Numbered from the stretch's first letter, positions 40,761 through 52,804 are shown. The stretch: DNA of 64,000 nucleotides from Macrophomina tecta (GCA_024180945.1 JAKSGN010000033.1:1364001-1428000); one strand, 5' to 3'. Notes: generated by a model not told the origin, from the letters alone. Translations and numbers: made by a program.

Positions 40761-43700
40761 TTAAAAAAATTCGCCACGTTCTAAACTGCTTCGTTTACGC
40801 TTTAATGGTACACTAGGCAATCTCTTCCCAAATGTGTGGTGATTGACCCTTCCAAATGGCGCGTCCAACTTTTGCTGCTTGATCAATTCCCTCAGTGACT
40901 TCGGAAGCCCACTTATGTATCGAGGATGCGCAATGCCTCCTATAGTTATTGAAACATGTCGGTCAATGCTAGCCGTCTTAAATTGTATACGTTTTCGATA
41001 GAGGGGTACCCCTCTAGGTATAGCCTCCACACAACGGATTGGATGGCCATCGAGAAGGAAATAATATGAGTTCTGGCGAAGTTCCTTATATAGAGCTTTT
41101 CGACCCTCTTTGCAGAGATTTAAGCGGCAGAGGATATGTCCCACACATGAATAGGCCCCGCTCTGGTATACCGGGATATCTTCTAGTTCGAAGTAGAATA
41201 TTGAGGCGAACACGGATTCTCGAATAAGTGTCAGTCTTGGGGAAGATCTCAGATAATTCTGAGCCTGGCTTTTAAGCAGATTCATCGAAGAAACATCATC
41301 AATATCCGGCTCTGGACCATCTAAGTTGAGGTTCAGTCGGTGGTAACGGTGCCTATGCTGTTCTGGTATTGCGTTCATAAAATCTTTCCATGCTTTCTCT
41401 CCGTCAAAACTCCGCATGAGAGCTCGAAACAAGCGAGAGAAGGTCCTATCTCGAACGGGAGACCGCGGCTCAAATGCTGCTTCTTCGAAGCTGGTGCCGG
41501 TACCGATCGATATGGCAAAGTCGGGAGAGCCTCTCTCCGGCCACAAGAAACTGCATTCGCGAAGTGATATTCCCAACGGATTATTATGCTGTAGACCTCC
41601 ATCCTGAAACGTGCCTAGGCCTTTAACTACCTTGGGCTTAAAAAACCTGGCGTCATGTCAGCTTACGAAGTACGAATTCATTCAATAGAGAGGGGATACC
41701 ACGGAGCAGCGGAAGTGCAAGAGGCTCTGAGTCCCATTAGCAAACATAAAAGCGTAGGGGAAAAGACGTACGCCTCTCCAACTGATATATCGTTCTGATG
41801 CTTTTGCGCCCGCACAACCTGATAGCCTATTCCTGAGGGCCTCCGGACCCCGTTGTAGTTCGTAAAAAGACAGGGATGTACCTCTCGTGCCGTTGTCGTT
41901 GTGACTGCAACCTTTGTCCCGTTCTTCAGAGGATTGAACATCTTCATCGGTGGGTTTGGGTCCAGCCGGAACGCATCTTCAATTGCAGTGGAATCATACT
42001 TGAAATCTCTCATGTATGACAAGATCGCTCTTTGCAGCTGAAAGAGTGAGCTTGGGCGGCCATGTTCTCGCCTAAACGTTCTCATCGCCAACTCTTCAAA
42101 TTTATAGAGGCATTCTTCAACTGACCATTCCATAAGGAACAGGCCAAGGACTATGAGACCACCTATTTCTAAAGATAAGTGGACGAAGCGTAAATGCGTC
42201 TGGAGGCTTACCAGCAGAAGTACCGCATATGAAGTCGAAATATGATCGTAAAGGGGCCTTTAGATTCGAGAGCATACTTTCCAGGTGCTTTAGGAAAACA
42301 AGCTCGATAATGCCTCTGACACCCCCGCCGTCCAGTGTGAGAATTCGGATCCCAGCAGTGGGTGGGATGAAAGAGAAGGTGGCGACAGCGTCGCTCTCAC
42401 CGCATAATACGCAGTCATGGAATGAAAATGTGTTCTTCTCCGTCGTCGACGGCACTCCGAACATCTGAACACAGACATCACAGTACGCGTGTCCGCAGCT
42501 AAGTACTTTCTCCGGCGTGCGAATCACACAGCAGAGGCATGTCTTGTGGCTTTTTAGGTCGCGCAGAGATGGGTGGATAGCCTTTAACCTTGAAGTATGA
42601 AGTGCGCGTGAGCTACTTCTTTTTCCGTTATCGACCAGGGAAGAAAAGGCTTGGATAAACTCCTGCTGCACACTCTTCATGAACTTTTGCCGTACGTCGC
42701 TGTGAATGGTGTACTCAAGCATTGCTAGCTCACACGCACCGCGATACAAGCGAGCAAAGACCGCATCAGGATCGAAATCTTTCATTTTATTAGCAATGCC
42801 AGATGGAAATACAGTTGGACTTACAGTGAGATCCAGGCGGATAGCTGGTTAGAAAGAGCGCAGAGCCCACGAGTGGGCATATAGTATGCCATAACCAAGC
42901 TTGAGATGGTATTATCTCTAGGAGCTCCTTCAAATGAATATGTAAGTCACGGGAGCAAAACCCAAAGGGACGCGAGGCCTTTATATAGTCAAAGGCGAGA
43001 TCTTTTTCAGTGCAGGAATGATCGAGAAGGAGTCCAAAGAAGGCCTGAATGTGCCTATACGACAAAAGCATTCTGGACGCTCTCCGTGCGGCAGAGACTG
43101 ACTGGCAGATTGATGAAACGCGGTTCCGCAAAAGTTTTGCACGAAATGCCGGGCTCTCTGACCTTTTCAATGCTAAAACGCGCACTTCAGTGAAGTGTTT
43201 AAGGATCTCTGACCATGCGTCTTCATCCTTTGAAGGGACCTGGATATCTGCGATAGCTCTGCGGATATCCTGTAAAAGCTTCACCTCCGCGATTCCTGCA
43301 TCGAAAACAGGTGATGAAGTATCAACTATGAATAGGGCTTGGGGTAGAGCTGCAGGTGAAATACCACAAGCAGTGGAAGCCACGATTTGTTCTGCAAGCA
43401 CTCTTGCGGCCCTTTGGAGTCCTCCCAGATCCGACACAAAATAACATACTACTGATGCAAGCGGAGCCAAGACCTCACCGTATACCTTGTAGACAGCCGT
43501 TTGTCTTGAGTGAGGCCCAGGTTGGTACCAGCGCGCTGTCCTGTGCCGGTGCGGCGCATGCGTAGAGGAGCATCGGCCTGACTCCTGTTTCTCGGCATGT
43601 AGCTCGCAATCGATGTAGATCTTCGGCGTTGCTTCTTTCCGGGATTTGGGATCGTTCCAGAGATTGACTTGATGGTGAGGGCTGGCTAAGCAGGCAGGAG

Positions 43701-43875
43701 ACGCGTCAATCAACTGCCGCAAGTATCTAGACTTGGTATGCCCGCCAATCAATGTAATCAGGGCTGGGTAATGGGTGTCCGATAGGCCCAACGACGGAAA
43801 GGCCTGCGTGTATTCCTTGACGCCAAAGCTGTCTTCGGAGCAGTTGACCGAAAGCCAGGGGCAGTCAAGAGACAT
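40761..43875 (-). CDS. Patatin-like phospholipase with central RING-like finger
   Basis: Five exons keep frame: 43875-42825, 42778-42212, 42162-41772, 41726-41700 and 41646-40761, giving 973 aa. An N-terminal region of about 400 residues has no named domain. At about 420-465 is a RING-like cluster, CLCCVIRTPEKVLSCGHAYC, DVC, then DCVLCG. The patatin domain follows: LTLDGGGVRGIIELVFLKHL (oxyanion loop), YFDFICGTSAGGLIVLG (GxSxG nucleophile, rebuilt across the exon 2-3 splice), and TFQDGGLQHNNPLGIS (catalytic Asp of the dyad, exon 5). All catalytic residues are present. Such enzymes hydrolyse acyl chains from phospholipids. PLP genes are recurrent cargo in Starship giant transposons and also serve as effectors in fungal immunity-type proteins. 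It is divergently transcribed from the DUF3723 gene, 269 bp apart. Confidence 0.9.
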
Positions 43876-44144
43876 TTTGGTGTGTAATTATAAGCATACT
43901 GTTGGTGAACTTGCGTGATTGTCATTTTATATAGCCCAACACATTCGGCCCGACTTGTGCTCGTTTCTGGTTTTGGGAAAACCAAACCTCGCGCTACCGT
44001 ACCACCCGAAACAGTCGCTCGTGTTTCCGTTATTTGTGATCCATCTATTATGTATCTCTCATGTAGACATGATATAAGCTTTCTGAAAAGTCTACCTTCG
44101 CTCTAATCTTCGAAGGTCTCCTGCCCACACATCGTCGAGACACT

Positions 44145-47100
44145 ATGGAGGATATAGCGGCAAATGGGGAAGGTAACCTGTCCCCTTACTTTAAAGGCGT
44201 GGCGAAGGTGCAAATTTCAGCCTTGGATTTTGGTCACGCTTTGTCGAGTCAGAGACACAGACCGTTGTCTGAGAAGACTGTTGCACGTTTAGTTGATGTC
44301 CTCCGCCGCGAGGGCTGCCGGCGAGATGATGGAGCAAATTTCGTTGACGCTGTCGTTGACGATGACGCGCTTCAGGTCGCTCTGGCTGAGGTTGCATTAT
44401 CTCATGCTGCTCTTAAGAGCTGGTCGATGACTCACCCAGTTATACCGTTGCAAAGAGTGCAATGTCTTCACGGGCTGCATCGAATCGCAGCGGCACGTTT
44501 GGTACTTGATCAGAATGACCAATGGTGGACTGTCAGACTGTATTCAGGCACGTTGAGCTGGTTAATGGCTGAGATAGGGTGCTGACATCTTCTTAGAGCT
44601 ACCGAAGGACTTGGGTATCAAGGTTATTGAAGGCAGCGTCAACGAACAGCCTTACGCCGACGGGGTTATACTCCGAAAGATACTCTTGTACCGGAGGGAG
44701 GGCAATGAAGCCCTCGAGAACAAGTGGTGGGCTCGGCTATCAACTACGAAGCAGAAAGACCTCAAGCAGTTGTTGAAAAAACCGTTGTTTATGAACGCCT
44801 TAAATGACCTTCTCGACATGCCTGGCCTGTGGTATCCTATAAAGCTGGGGACCCTGCATCGCTTGCTTACGCTGCGTTGCGACGAGGTAGGTGGATTTGG
44901 AGCAGAAAGGAACAACGGCTTATTTATTGTAGGAGCTTTTACGGTACCTACAACATGTGCGCACAGTATGGTCGTCAATCCTTCGATGTGGGGAGGATCA
45001 AGTATCTGCCGAAGTCGTTGATCGATTAACAGTTGAAAGGCTTGACCTACTAGCGCCTGCGGCATCGGAGCGGGACTCTAAAATTATCGAGACTCTTTTT
45101 AGATCTGGGGAAATTTTCGGACAAGTATCCAACGAAGCGGTTAGGGGACGTATTAAGAGTAACCTGCTCTCGGTCCAGGTGCTGATTCCGACACTCCGAA
45201 GCTTTTTCGAGAACCTGAAATACCTCGAGCCATGCTCCCTAATCTTGAAGCGGCTTATAGATCCCAATGACAAGCGATCCATTTATCGCTGTCTCAAAGC
45301 AGCTTATTTCAGTCAGAGTAGCCAGTTCATAGAATACGCAGAGGGACGCGTACATGAATACTCGAATAAAACCGCGTCCGAAGATATGTGGACATCTTAC
45401 GTCCAACTTTGGGCCTTTTGTTTCCGAAATTTTCCGGATATGACAAGTTTGGAGCCGAGGAAGGAGTTGGGAAAGGAAAAACCCTCCACCACTACTAACG
45501 CAGCGCTCTGGCATCATCTAGGTAACCTCGCGGTTAAATTGGGATTCCGTACTGAGCAGGCCCTTGTATTCCAGCAAGAGAGCCCCTATTTCACACTGGC
45601 TCAGCAAGTTATACAGAGCGCTCATCCAGGCCTCACGCCGGACAATTCCCTCGTCTCCCAGATAGCTAGACTTCTCGAGCATACTAGCGGTGATTCCCCT
45701 GAGAGGAACGCAGTCGCCCTCACAAGCAACGTAACCCTTCCGGTTGAACGCAGGTGCGGACGTCCTTTCGAGGACGACCATATACGCGACCGTGAATTTA
45801 TGTTCCTCCCCATAGTTTATGAGACAGAAACCTCTCATGGTCCGGATATAAGTTCGTTTTACGTCAAGCAGGATCTGTTCAAGAGCTTTTTCGGTGATCT
45901 ATACGTGATGGTACGGATACCCTGCCATAATATTTTCTCGGCGCTGACCAAGATTAGGATCGGGAAAACGCAGAAGCGGTAATCGAGAATATCAGCCAAT
46001 CCTTCCCTCTGGAATCTTCACCATTCATGGGGATTTGCCATGGGACGTGCGATACAGCTAGAGCTGCTCGCGAAGAGTGTCAGCTCTCAACTCGGAAGAT
46101 CGCGGAATTGGAAGCCCAAATCAGCACCTATCAATCCAATGGCTGTCATTTGGACGACATGCAACAACACCTACTGGACAAGACTCGAGAGTGCGAAGAC
46201 CTAACCCGGAGGCTTCGGCAAGGTGAAGATTGTGTGCGTCGAGAAAAGCAACAGCAAGCCGCGTCGAATGATAAAATCGAGGAACAGGGAAAAAAAATTA
46301 AGGAGCTTGCCTCCAACTTGAATAACGCTTTGGAGGTCCATGCTCAATGCGCAAACTTGACTCAAGAGCATGAAAAACGGTTCAATGAGATACAGGCTCA
46401 GCTCACTGCTAAAGAAGCAGAGTTACGAAATATTCTAGAGGATCGAGATAAGCTATCTGCCGCTCGAGAAAACCAAGAAGAATGCAGTCAAATACTTGAG
46501 CGTATAAGAGGAGAGAATAAAAGACTCAAACAAGAGCTCAAAGACCTTCGAGTAATAGTTGCGAGGTCAGATGAGGAGGCGGAAATGAGATCAAAAGAGG
46601 CTAGTATCCTGAGAGAAGAGATAAAGCGTCTAGAAGATATAGAGACTCGGACCTCGAACGCAAAGGCCGCTACAGAACAGGAGCTGGACCATTTAACCCG
46701 AAAGAATCACGAAGTAGAGGAACAGAACAAGAGGCTCCTTGAAGAGCTAGCTGATATGAAGCGCCAACTTTTAGAAAGAACAACCAGATTAGAAGAAGCA
46801 GATGGACGGATAAACAGCCTCGAGACACTGTTCAAGAGCAGCGAGGTCAAAGAGATGCGCGAGATGAATCAAAGATTAAAAAAAGACAAAGCGGAGCTGG
46901 AAAAGCAGATTGGCGACTTGCAAGCCCGGCAGAATCATGAGGTTTCGACCCTCGAACGCCGAATGACTGAAGCATCCGGATTCGACGACCCAAGATACCA
47001 AGAGCTCTTCATCCTGGCAAGGAGAGCTGAGCACAAGGCTGTTGCTTATCCGTACTGCTTCACCGTAGTTATGGGGCCGCAGAAACGTCCGATCCATATC

Positions 47101-47379
47101 CGGCTTGAGAATGATCAGCATCTGCACAAGGCCCTTGATGATATCATTGCAATAATCACAAGAATTGAATTGGAGACCAATGGGGTCTGGTCGATCTATG
47201 CGCTCCAAGAGGGGAAGCAGCCAGGAAAGCTTCCGTCCACAGATAATATTGTGGATGTGCTGAAGAAATGTAAGAACATCTATGCGGGGACTCAGCAGCA
47301 CATGGATGAGTGGCATAACGCTCAGACTACCAGTCTCGAGAACAGAGGGAAGAGGAAAAGGCTTCATGGCGACGCTTAG
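44145..47379 (+). CDS. DUF3723 protein with long C-terminal coiled coil
   Basis: Four exons, 44145-44547, 44597-44886, 44933-45910 and 45958-47379, code for about 1,030 aa. The N-terminal DUF3723 domain is recognised by SQRHRPLSEKTVARLVDVLR, REGCRRDDGANFV, HPVIPLQRVQCLHGLHRIAA and WWTVRLYS, then NEQPYADGVILRKIL, DMPGLWYPIKLGTLHRLL and VRTVWSSIL. The first intron appears to use a GC donor (CAG|GCACGT with TTAG acceptor): only that join gives the family's RLYSELPKDL-like continuation. Exon 3 could also end at 45904 (TAC|GTGATG). From about 360 to 900 residues in exon 4 there is a long coiled coil, and a folded C-terminal block (AYPYCFTVVMGPQKRP) with a KRKRLHG tail. DUF3723 is a recurrent gene of fungal Starship transposons; its biochemical role is unknown. 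Confidence 0.88.
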
Positions 47380-47524
47380 AATATAGATTGCATCTTTTTA
47401 CGTAGCTCACATATGATGTTTTGGCGTCGTATAATATCGAATGCCGTTGTTATGTACTCGCGTCCATTACCTGGTATAAGAAATAACTGCAATTTGATTC
47501 AACATCCCAACTGCCGGATGGCTC

Positions 47525-48552
47525 CTAACGGCCCACTCCTGCGCTGTCTCCGGCCAGTCGCGCGGAAGGAACATGCCGGGGTAAGGGAGCCCGAGGAGGT
47601 GGGCGAAGCGAGTAGACGGGGGCGCTACTGGCTGAGGAGGGACTTTTTCTGAGACTTGGGTTTCTTTCAGAGCCATGCGGACTTCGGCCATGTTTCCGAA
47701 AGCCGGGCGGAGATGAGTGCTGGACCAAAGACTTTTCTGGGCTATGTGACCGCCCTCTATCCAGAGGAGGGGTGTTTGGACGTGTACTGAAAGCTGTCCT
47801 TTGTTGCACGAGGTTGTTTTCACCTGCGAGAGCCTCAGGGGCCTGCACGCACCCAAAGTGGTTCGAATCAACTCTGTTATTGCGACAGAGGTAGGAATAT
47901 TCTCCTTGCGGCAGAACCTTCGGTGGCCCAGAATGACGATGCGCAGAGGAGTCTGTATGAGTCGTTGAGCGTCCAGAACATGCTCTCCGGGACTGGGATC
48001 CAGTTCCTATCTCTTCATGAGCCGTGATCGGCCCTGGTGTGATGGTTGCCTGGTGCGGCGCAGTTTGACCGTCCCCTCGTGCCCCTGGTCTGCGCTGAGG
48101 CCACTCGGAAAGCTCGGCTTGATAGTTTCCGCCGAACCTCATCGAAGAGTCACGGTCGTTGGCATCCCCTGAGTGGTGTCCTGCCGGCATAGATACCTCG
48201 CGAGACGGCGGGCACAATGCCATTTCATCATCAACATCGGAAGAGACGGGGCCGCTCGCGTCTGCGTCCCGGACCGTCTGGAAGTCGGTTGGCAGTGTGA
48301 TCGCGGCATCGCGCAATTCCTAGATATGGCTTAGCGGAGCTCATGTGTAATTAGAACGAGTCATACAGAAGCCTCCGGAGCTGGGGGCCAGCTCGTCTTC
48401 CGAGAGTTTCGATAGACGTAGTAGCTGCCCTCGTATTCCATTACAATGTAAACTCTTGCCTGGCATCTCCTTTGGATCTCGAAGGCTTTCTTGAAGAGCC
48501 CGTTCCTACGACGATCGAACATTCGACGTTGCTTGATCCAGGCGGACGCCAT
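47525..48552 (-). CDS. MADS-box-like protein with disordered tail
   Basis: Exon 1 is 48552-48367 and exon 2 is 48319-47525, with a 47-bp intron (GTATGA donor, TTCTAATTAC branch, TATCTAG acceptor), giving 326 aa. Exon 1 alone encodes the recognisable part: IKQRRMFDRRRNGLFKKAFE, IQRRCQARVYIVMEYEG, YYVYRNSRKTSWPPAPE. This is the divergent short MADS/SRF-like motif (R-R-R-x-L-F-K-K-A, then C-x-A-x-V-x-V) seen in expanded families of fungal small proteins. The tail is disordered and Pro/Ser/Arg-rich. DNA binding is inferred from the motif. The frame remains open upstream of 48552 only with a GTG, so the ATG was used. It ends 145 bp past the DUF3723 gene end, convergently. Confidence 0.75.
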
Positions 48553-48908
48553 GAGTGCTCTGGAATTTGGGAATTGGCAGTCGTATTCTGGGTTTTTATT
48601 CACTTCGCAGACGGCGCGTAATGTGGTAAAACTTGCGGGCCCTGCACCAGCGGAAGCATCCTAGTGGCTCTACAGGGACGCCACCGTTGGCCACTGATTG
48701 GAGCTCTCGGGCGCTCCGTTGGGCGTTCTGACAGGGATGTAAGCGCGATGTTTGTTGCAGTCGCGCGCTAACACCCAAAATAGCAGTAGTGGTGCCTGAG
48801 GATCATGGATGGCCCATGTAAACACCAACATGCGATTGACGTCCAAGACCCAGAGAGGAAGCCCGCGCGTCGTGGGGGTGGATCCATTGTCTCCAATCAG
48901 GCAACGAT

Positions 48909-49016
48909 CTCGTTAAACTCCGCTTCCACCGAGGACCATCCATCTTGGATGGCCGTTGAACTCTCGTTAAACTCCGCTTCCACCGAGGACCATCCATCTT
49001 GGATGGCCGTTGAACG
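48909..49016. repeat. 54-bp tandem duplication in a divergent promoter
   Basis: Two adjacent copies, 48909-48962 and 48963-49016, are identical for at least 53 bases. Each contains ACCATCCATCTTGGATGG, which includes the inverted repeat CCATCC...GGATGG. The pair sits between the starts of the MADS-like gene (minus) and the gene at 49310 (plus), where a duplicated palindromic operator-like site could affect both. Confidence 0.93.
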
Positions 49017-49309
49017 TTGACTTCTTCTCTTCAAAGCTGCGGCACAGTCACTGAACTATCACTTGCCACCTGCTGTGCCGCAGAGCACGCCTCAGCACAT
49101 GCCTCAGCACACGCGGCGACCTATCTTGTCCAATATGATCAGCGAAGGTGCAAGTGGGGACAGTTTCTTCGTTATGCCGGAGCTATCTCCTGAGGTTATA
49201 TCTAGGTGCTCCTGCCTCCAGGAGAACACAGCATCACAGCATCTTATTTTACCCCGAGACTCAGCCTTCACACTTTTCTATTACACAAACGCCAGCTTTT
49301 TCGATCAAA

Positions 49310-49904
49310 ATGCGCTACCTGGACCTTGAAAAAGACCTCCTCCGCAGGCTTGTTGCTGATCATGGTATCACGATGGCAACCATCCATAACGATGTGCGTT
49401 GGCAGCGCCTTGCAGAAGATTACAACCCAAACGTCGTACAGGAAAGGAGGAGGACTTTCATTGCTCTTCGCCAAAAGTTCAAGAGGATGTTGCTTGAGGG
49501 TGAGGCCGACCTGCCCCCGGCCCCACTCCCACTGGGCTCACTCGCGGTATATCGCTCTACTGCGTACTGGGAACAGGAAACTAACGCATTCTCAGGAGAC
49601 GTACAGATTCCTACATTCTGATACTGCCCCCGAGGCATACACCAACATCGGCGCCAACACCCAATTCCCGCATCATTCTTTCAATTCAACGACGAATGTC
49701 ACTGCCATCGACCCCGCGCTTGATACTCCATCTTTCGGACTCGGAATAATGAATTTAGAGCCGCAGAATGGTGGCCGTATCGAACAATCGCTTGATTCTC
49801 CCACTCATAGGATCGCGGACAGGAACTCGGAGCCCTCCATTGCGAACCGAACGCTACCATTTCCCTCTCAAATTATCGAGAGGATGAGGGGTCAGCGTGC
49901 CTAA
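49310..49904 (+). CDS. Small orphan protein, 181 aa
   Basis: Exon 1 is 49310-49546 and exon 2 is 49596-49904, with a 49-bp intron (GTATAT donor, ACTAAC branch, TTCTCAG acceptor). ATG 49310 has a strong context (ATCAAAATGC). Exon 1 reads MRYLDLEKDLLRRLVADHGI then VRWQRLAEDYNPNVVQERRR with a TFIALRQKFKRMLLEG helix. Its layout resembles a small helical DNA-binding or regulatory domain, but I cannot name a family. Exon 2 is disordered, ending LPFPSQIIERMRGQRA. Its stop overlaps the stop of the convergent coiled-coil gene by three bases. Confidence 0.65.
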
Positions 49905-50470
49905 GATATTTGTCTTCCTAGTAGTGCATCGGTGCTGCTGGGGGACCATTCGCAAGATCTGTAGACTGTTCTCATGTTAGTCAATCCAAGCTACTTGATA
50001 TTATACCACATACCTTCCTCGTGCTCCTTATGGTGTTCTGTATCATCGTAGCATTCCGAACTTGATTCCCTTTCCAACCTAATTGCATACTCTAGTTCTT
50101 GGATTCTGAGTTTGTTCTGCTCGTTTTCCTGGACCAGGTTCTGCCAGCTAAGGGGGCAGTCGAGGGGAGAAGTTGGATGATTGCGAAACATGGCCTCGAT
50201 GATCTTTTCGTAAGCTCCTGTCCTGGCATTGGCTCGGTCCAATTCTCGCTGGGCGGTGAAGAGGGTATCTGAGTCGTTCTTGGAGCTTCGCCTGAGCTGT
50301 TCGAGCTCTCGTAGAATGACAGCTAGCTGGGCCTGTAGATTCTGAACTTCATGTCGGGCCTGTGCAACCTGCGATTCCAAACCACGAGCATACATGACTA
50401 GTCTGCTCTCTCGGCCACCTGCTGGGGCACTTTTCTGGTGGGTAAGCTGGGTTGACTGATCGCTCTGCAT
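49901..50470 (-). CDS. Small coiled-coil protein, 173 aa
   Basis: Exon 1 is 50470-50014 and exon 2 is 49965-49901, with a 48-bp intron (GTATGT donor, GACTAAC branch, GAACAG acceptor). The protein is mostly one coiled coil: ARGLESQVAQARHEVQNLQA, VILRELEQLRRSSKNDSDT, LVQENEQNKLRIQELEYAIR. The reading without the intron ends GMWYNIK, which is less plausible than the spliced tail VYRSCEWSPSSTDALLGRQIS. No domain is recognised. It belongs by layout with the genes at 28987-29463 and 61281-61969. Confidence 0.62.
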
Positions 50471-50794
50471 TTCTTCTTCGTTAAGTGCAGGAGCTTGAGT
50501 ACGTATTCTGCGAGCTCTCAGCCGTTATATAGAACCCTCAGCGGAGAGTCGTTGTCATCAATCCTTGTTGATAATAATTGTTGATAATGATGGTAATAAT
50601 GATGGTAATCCTGATGTAAACTTTGATAAACATTGTTGAAAGGCTCGTTGGATTCGATATTTTTAGAGATTGTGGTGATCAGAAAAACTGTTTCGCGGAA
50701 CCGGAATCACTGAATTGGATCACTCCTACCGCCGAGCTTGCTTCCTTATATACTGGCAGCTTCCTTTTGCTTCATCGGCTGCTAGAAAACTACG

Positions 50795-52457
50795 ATGAAT
50801 GTCCTTGCCATATATTCCATTTTCTTTGGTGTTCTGCTTGGGACTTTGGCACTTCGCCGCTTGTATGAGATAATCAGCGCGTGCGCCCATCGGTACTTTG
50901 AGCCCCTCGTACGTAAGTGGGTCTTTAACACGATTCTCCTGCGGAGGCAGTCAGGCAGTAGCGACATTAGTATTTGTACTGCTCTGCTGATTACTGTCTA
51001 TCTTACCGCAAATGCGTTTGCTACCTTTCTACACTCGGCCGGCGGACCTGATATCAACAGAAGGCTGGGAATGCTTTGTTTAATCAACCTCGTGCCTCTT
51101 TACGTGGGCGGAAGAACCAGCTACATTATCGATCACGCTCTAGGGATGAGCCTTGACCGATATTTGCTTCTTCACCGGTGGATTGGCCGGGTGTGTCTCC
51201 TTTATGCGGCTGGTCATGGAATTTCTCACTCTGTTAGGGATGCTGGGAATCTCTCAGGAATGAACATCGCTGTGAGTTTCAATTATTCACGTTCAAGCGC
51301 ACTGACTAAGTTCATTAAGCTGCTCTCCTTGTCTACATCCATGGCCCTAGTCTCGTTTCTTTACATTCGCCGGCGGTTCTATGAGGCTTTCCTGTTCACC
51401 CATGCTTGTTCGGGACCAGCTCTTCTTGCACTTCTGTGGTTTCATACGACTCGACGTGGCACTCCACTCATCTGCTTAACCATCGCATCGTCTCTTTGGT
51501 TACTACAAAAGTTAACCTGGTTGGTTCTACTATTTTACCGCAACCACGGCTTCCGTGCTGGGCATCAAGCCTGGATCATTCCTCTCCAGCGAGGCCTAGG
51601 TACTGCTGCGGTAAGGCTTGACATCGAGGTACTGAAACCGTGGGCTGTCCAACCAGGACAGTATGTCTATATCACAATACCAGGAGTCGATCGCCGGAGA
51701 CTTGGGTTTCTCCAAGCCCATCCCTATATTATTTCCTGGGCAGCCAATGACGGGCAAAAAGGATACATAACCATCATCCTTGAAGGAGCTCACGGGTTTA
51801 GCCAGGGTATTATTGACTCAAGGAAAGATAATGTGCAAGTCATGCTCGATGGCCCTTATGGCAAACAGGCCAGCCTTCACGCGTTTGACAAGGTCCTCTT
51901 CGTGGCGTGTGGCATCGGTGTCACTGCGCACTTACTTCAGATACGGCAGCTGTTGGAAGCTCATAACCAAAGCACTGCCCGCGTCAGGAGGATCACCTTG
52001 ATTTGGTTTTTATATACCCGCAGCGAGAAACTATGGGTGGATGACTTCTTCGACGAACTCTTAGATATGGACCATCGTCACGTACTCAACATCATCAGAT
52101 ACATGCCACAGGCGTCCTCCAGCTCCTCAGACCACGAAAAACGAGAAGTTACGACTAGCGTTGAGAAAAAACGCAACAACGTCTATGACGTAACTGTCCC
52201 GCTAGAGTTATCTTTTATACTTCAGAAAGAATGGATGGCCGATGCTGGAAACATGGCTCTAAATGGTGAGCTCCGCCTATCGTGGCTTTCTTTGACTGAC
52301 ATTCAGGACAGTATGCGGTCCTCCGAGCTTTGAGAGCGGTATACGGAAGGCGTTGCGGTCATTGCCATATAACATTCACTTCTCGACGCCCGCCTTTAGG
52401 CCGGATGAGACCTATGACAGCCGTCTGGCTGTTAGGCCTCCCAGGTTCATCGCGTAA
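50795..52457 (+). CDS. Ferric reductase-like transmembrane oxidoreductase (FRE family)
   Basis: Exon 1 is 50795-52265 and exon 2 is 52312-52457, 538 aa. The 46-bp intron (GTGAGC to GGACAG, CTGAC branch) matters: only this join gives NVCGPPSFESGIRKAL, the conserved VCGPxx NADPH-domain ending. The N-terminal half has six to seven membrane segments with heme-ligand histidines (LLLHRWIGRVCLLYAAGHGI; FLFTHACSGPALLALLWFH). The FAD part has GQYVYITIPG and HPYIISWAAND, and the NADPH part has VACGIGVTAHLLQI. Such enzymes reduce Fe(III) or Cu(II) at the cell surface with cytosolic NADPH. FRE genes are recurrent Starship cargo. It looks intact. Confidence 0.92.
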
Positions 52458-52751
52458 ATAGCTATAGTAGCAGATAGTGAAAGTACCAGTCACAAACATA
52501 TGGCAATTAATTCGCTTCATTGGATCTCTTCTTATCAAACATGTTGAATGTTGTACTGTTGGCAAGAAGTCTGGAAATTAAGAACAGATTAACTCCCGCT
52601 GGGGTCAGGGAAAATCCCATAAGGGGAAGCCCCGTTGAGTGAACGAGCACCTTCATCCCCAACCGAAGCGCTTGAAAGAATTCGCTTGGAAATGACAGTA
52701 GTAGTAGTAATAATGATAATAATAATTATCGTGATGATGATGATGATGATG

Positions 52752-52804
<53 letters not shown>

